Part shown: piece by piece, positions 4,382-6,184 of the stretch
How positions within the stretch are numbered: position 1 is the stretch's first letter
Layout of the letters: every line of letters begins with the position of its first letter
Source: Chloroflexota bacterium
GTDB taxonomy: Bacteria > Chloroflexota > Limnocylindria > Limnocylindrales > CSP1-4
Reading direction: 5' to 3'
Assembly (NCBI GenBank): GCA_005880805.1
Contig: VBFZ01000098.1
Span: forward strand, 1-6,184
DNA: 6,184 nucleotides
Made by a program: the position numbers and the translations under genes
The notes under the pieces: model-generated
Told to the model about the DNA's origin: nothing
The model's input: the letters and a program-made list of their open reading frames with translations, nothing else
Database searches by the model: none

Positions 4382-6184
4382 TCAGGGCGACAGTGCGAAG
4401 GCAATCGCGTCCTCGAGGCGCATGTCCCGGCCATCGGACCAGGCCGTTTGCAGCGCGGACTGATCCAGCTGGCCTCGCACCTTTGCCAGGGCGGCGTCGT
4501 ATTCCGTCCGTTCATGCGGCAGCATCACCGCCCCGGCGACGTCCCGGATCGCCTCGGCCGCCCCCAGCAGCTTCGCGGCTCGAAGAGCGTCCTTCCGGTG
4601 GATCGCGATGAACGCGAAGGACTCAAGCTGGTTCGCAATCGCCCCTCGGCTGCCGGCGTGCTGCCAGCCGTGCAGGGTCTCTCGATACAGCGGCTCCGCC
4701 TCGTCGATCGCACCGCTTCGCCGTAGCGCGTGTGCCAGGTCACTCCGCGAGATCAGGACGAAACGGGCGTCCCGCATCTCCTCGTATGCGGCGGTCGCTT
4801 TGCGGAACCAGACCCTGGACTCCTCGAGCTGCCCGGCGAGTCCGGTCATCTGGCCTCGTGTCCCGGCATTGAACGCGATCGCAAACGGGTTTTCTGAGCG
4901 GAGCGCCGCCTCGGTTGCGGCGATGATCCGCTCCTGTGCAGACTCCATGTCACCCGTCGCCTGGATCGAGAGGGCCATGCTCGTCTGGATCATCGCGATC
5001 CGCCACCAGTCGTCGATCGACCTGGCCAGCATCAGCAGCTCGTCCGCGTTCTGCCGCGCAAGCTCCGGCCGGCCTGAGAAGACCGCGATCAGGGCCTGGG
5101 CGGTCAGAGCCTCACTCAGCGCCACGGGCTCGTCGACCGAACGGGACAGACGAACTGCCTCGTCCGCCCACGCCTGGCCCGTCCTCGCGTTGCCCCACAA
5201 CGCGGCGGCGTCGGCCGCCGCCGCGAGTGCGCGGGCGATCGGGATCAATCGTTCGCGATCGTCGATTGTCCCCGAGCTCAGCAGGTCCATGGCAACGCCA
5301 GCCGCCCGGGCGAGCTGCTCCGGTTCCTCGAGCCCGATCGAGCGCGATCGCCAGTAGAGCGATAGTGCGAACGACAGCTGCAATGCGGCTTCCGGATCGG
5401 CTTCGAACGCCCATTCGAGGGCCCCCCGAAGGTTGTCGGCATCGGCATCGAGGCGATCCAGGGCGGCGACCATGTCGCGACCGCGGATCTCCGGCGCCGC
5501 ATGGAGGGCGAGCCGCAGAAAGTAGCGGAGGTGTCTATTTCGGATCTCCGCCGCCTCGGCGGCGGCTTCGAGCTTCTCTGCGGCGTACTGGCGGATCGTC
5601 TCGAGGAGCCGGTAACGCGTCCTGATTCCGGGATCGGCGACAACGAGCGATCGATCGATCAACCGGCCGACGCCCTCGAGGGTGTCGAAATCCTCCGAGG
5701 GTCGGTCCCCTCCTTCGCGCTCCTGAGCGTCGCTGGTGACTGATGCGGCAGCCTCGAGGCTCCACCCGCCCGAGAAGACCGACAGCCGTCGGAGCAGGCG
5801 CTGGTCCGACGGGTCGAGGAGATCCCAGCTCCAGTCGATCAACGCGCGCAGCGTTTGCTGGCGAGGTACGCTCGCCCGCCGTCCACCCGTCAGGAGGCGG
5901 AATCGATCCCCGAGCTTCTCAGCGATCTCCTGGACAGACAGAACGGTCACGCGAGCCGAGGCAAGCTCGATCGCGAGGGGAATCCCGTCGAGACGACGGC
6001 AGATCTCGACGACGGCCGTGGCGTTCGACGGCGTCAGAACGAAGGTCGGCAGCACGGCCGTGGCGCGCTCGATGAAGAGCCTCACCGACTCGGTCTCAGC
6101 AACGCCCTCGAGCCATCGGCCATCTGGCTCGTCCTGATGGAACGAGGACGGCGGAGGGGGGAGAGCGAGCGACGGGACCGGGAA
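4382..6184 (-). CDS. STAND (NB-ARC-like) ATPase/TPR regulator, C-terminal part
   Basis: The frame is open to the window edge, so the N-terminus is missing and 600 residues are visible. The pattern matches the large predicted ATPases of COG3903, signal-responsive regulators often fused to adenylate cyclase, HTH or SARP domains. Visible features, numbered from the edge, are ESVRLFIERA (32-41), the GIPLAIELA motif at the end of the NB-ARC module (67-75) and a winged-helix segment (TLRALIDWSWDLLDP...RLLRRLSVFSGGW, 111-141). YRLLETIRQYAAEKLEAAAE follows, then Ala/Leu-rich TPR-like helices to about 535. The C-terminus is family-typical (LLGAAEAIRD...RTEYDAAL...AWSDGRDM...AIAFALSP, 539-600). The Walker A and B motifs and any sensor or output domain lie outside the window, so nucleotide binding is inferred. 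The GTG at 6085 is internal and not the true start, because conserved sequence continues upstream (FPVPSLALPPPP). The stop TGA (4384-4382) lies 31 bp before the membrane-protein start. Confidence 0.88.
   Translation of the reverse strand, partial: FPVPSLALPPPPSSFHQDEPDGRWLEGVAETESVRLFIERATAVLPTFVLTPSNATAVVEICRRLDGIPLAIELASARVTVLSVQEIAEKLGDRFRLLTGGRRASVPRQQTLRALIDWSWDLLDPSDQRLLRRLSVFSGGWSLEAAASVTSDAQEREGGDRPSEDFDTLEGVGRLIDRSLVVADPGIRTRYRLLETIRQYAAEKLEAAAEAAEIRNRHLRYFLRLALHAAPEIRGRDMVAALDRLDADADNLRGALEWAFEADPEAALQLSFALSLYWRSRSIGLEEPEQLARAAGVAMDLLSSGTIDDRERLIPIARALAAAADAAALWGNARTGQAWADEAVRLSRSVDEPVALSEALTAQALIAVFSGRPELARQNADELLMLARSIDDWWRIAMIQTSMALSIQATGDMESAQERIIAATEAALRSENPFAIAFNAGTRGQMTGLAGQLEESRVWFRKATAAYEEMRDARFVLISRSDLAHALRRSGAIDEAEPLYRETLHGWQHAGSRGAIANQLESFAFIAIHRKDALRAAKLLGAAEAIRDVAGAVMLPHERTEYDAALAKVRGQLDQSALQTAWSDGRDMRLEDAIAFALSP

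Overview
This is a high-GC bacterial window (about two thirds G+C by eye) in which every gene I can support lies on the minus strand. Transcription therefore runs from high to low coordinates. The gene families, the GC content, the Gram-positive-style T-box leader and the ThrRS type lacking a TGS domain best fit Chloroflexota or a high-GC relative such as an actinobacterial lineage. That placement is an inference, not something the sequence proves.

Layout in transcription order. (1) 6184-4382: the C-terminal 600 residues of a large STAND-type (NB-ARC-like) ATPase regulator of the COG3903 kind, with a GxPLAIELA motif, a winged helix and TPR-like helices. It runs off the window edge. (2) 4350-3433: a single-pass membrane protein of unknown function with a disordered, repeat-bearing N-terminus. 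It starts 31 bp after the ATPase gene, behind a good Shine-Dalgarno sequence, so the two are probably co-transcribed. (3) 3365-3061: a sigma70-like promoter followed by a complete T-box riboswitch with an ACC (Thr) specifier, a T-box sequence and an intrinsic terminator. (4) 3053-1184: thrS, threonyl-tRNA synthetase. As read, it is broken in motif 3 by a loss of about 17 nt that shifts the frame. (5) 1183-766: a non-coding gap with a candidate infC promoter and a leader hairpin. (6) 765-1: infC (IF-3), starting at a rare ATC codon and carrying an Ala/Pro/Gln-rich C-terminal extension that ends, within the window, in a perfect 45-bp tandem duplication.

thrS followed by infC is the classical neighbourhood that usually continues into rpmI-rplT, which would lie beyond position 1. 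Both translation genes carry visible control devices: uncharged tRNA-Thr sensing by the T-box for thrS, and start-codon discrimination by IF-3 itself for infC. The ATPase and membrane-protein pair is unrelated in function as far as can be seen, and is separated from thrS by the latter's own promoter.

I see no mobile element, CRISPR array, tRNA or rRNA gene, and no convincing new multi-gene system. The observations most worth checking are the thrS lesion, the ATC start and C-terminal extension of IF-3, and an unusual inverted repeat that spans the thrS promoter and the first strand of T-box stem I.
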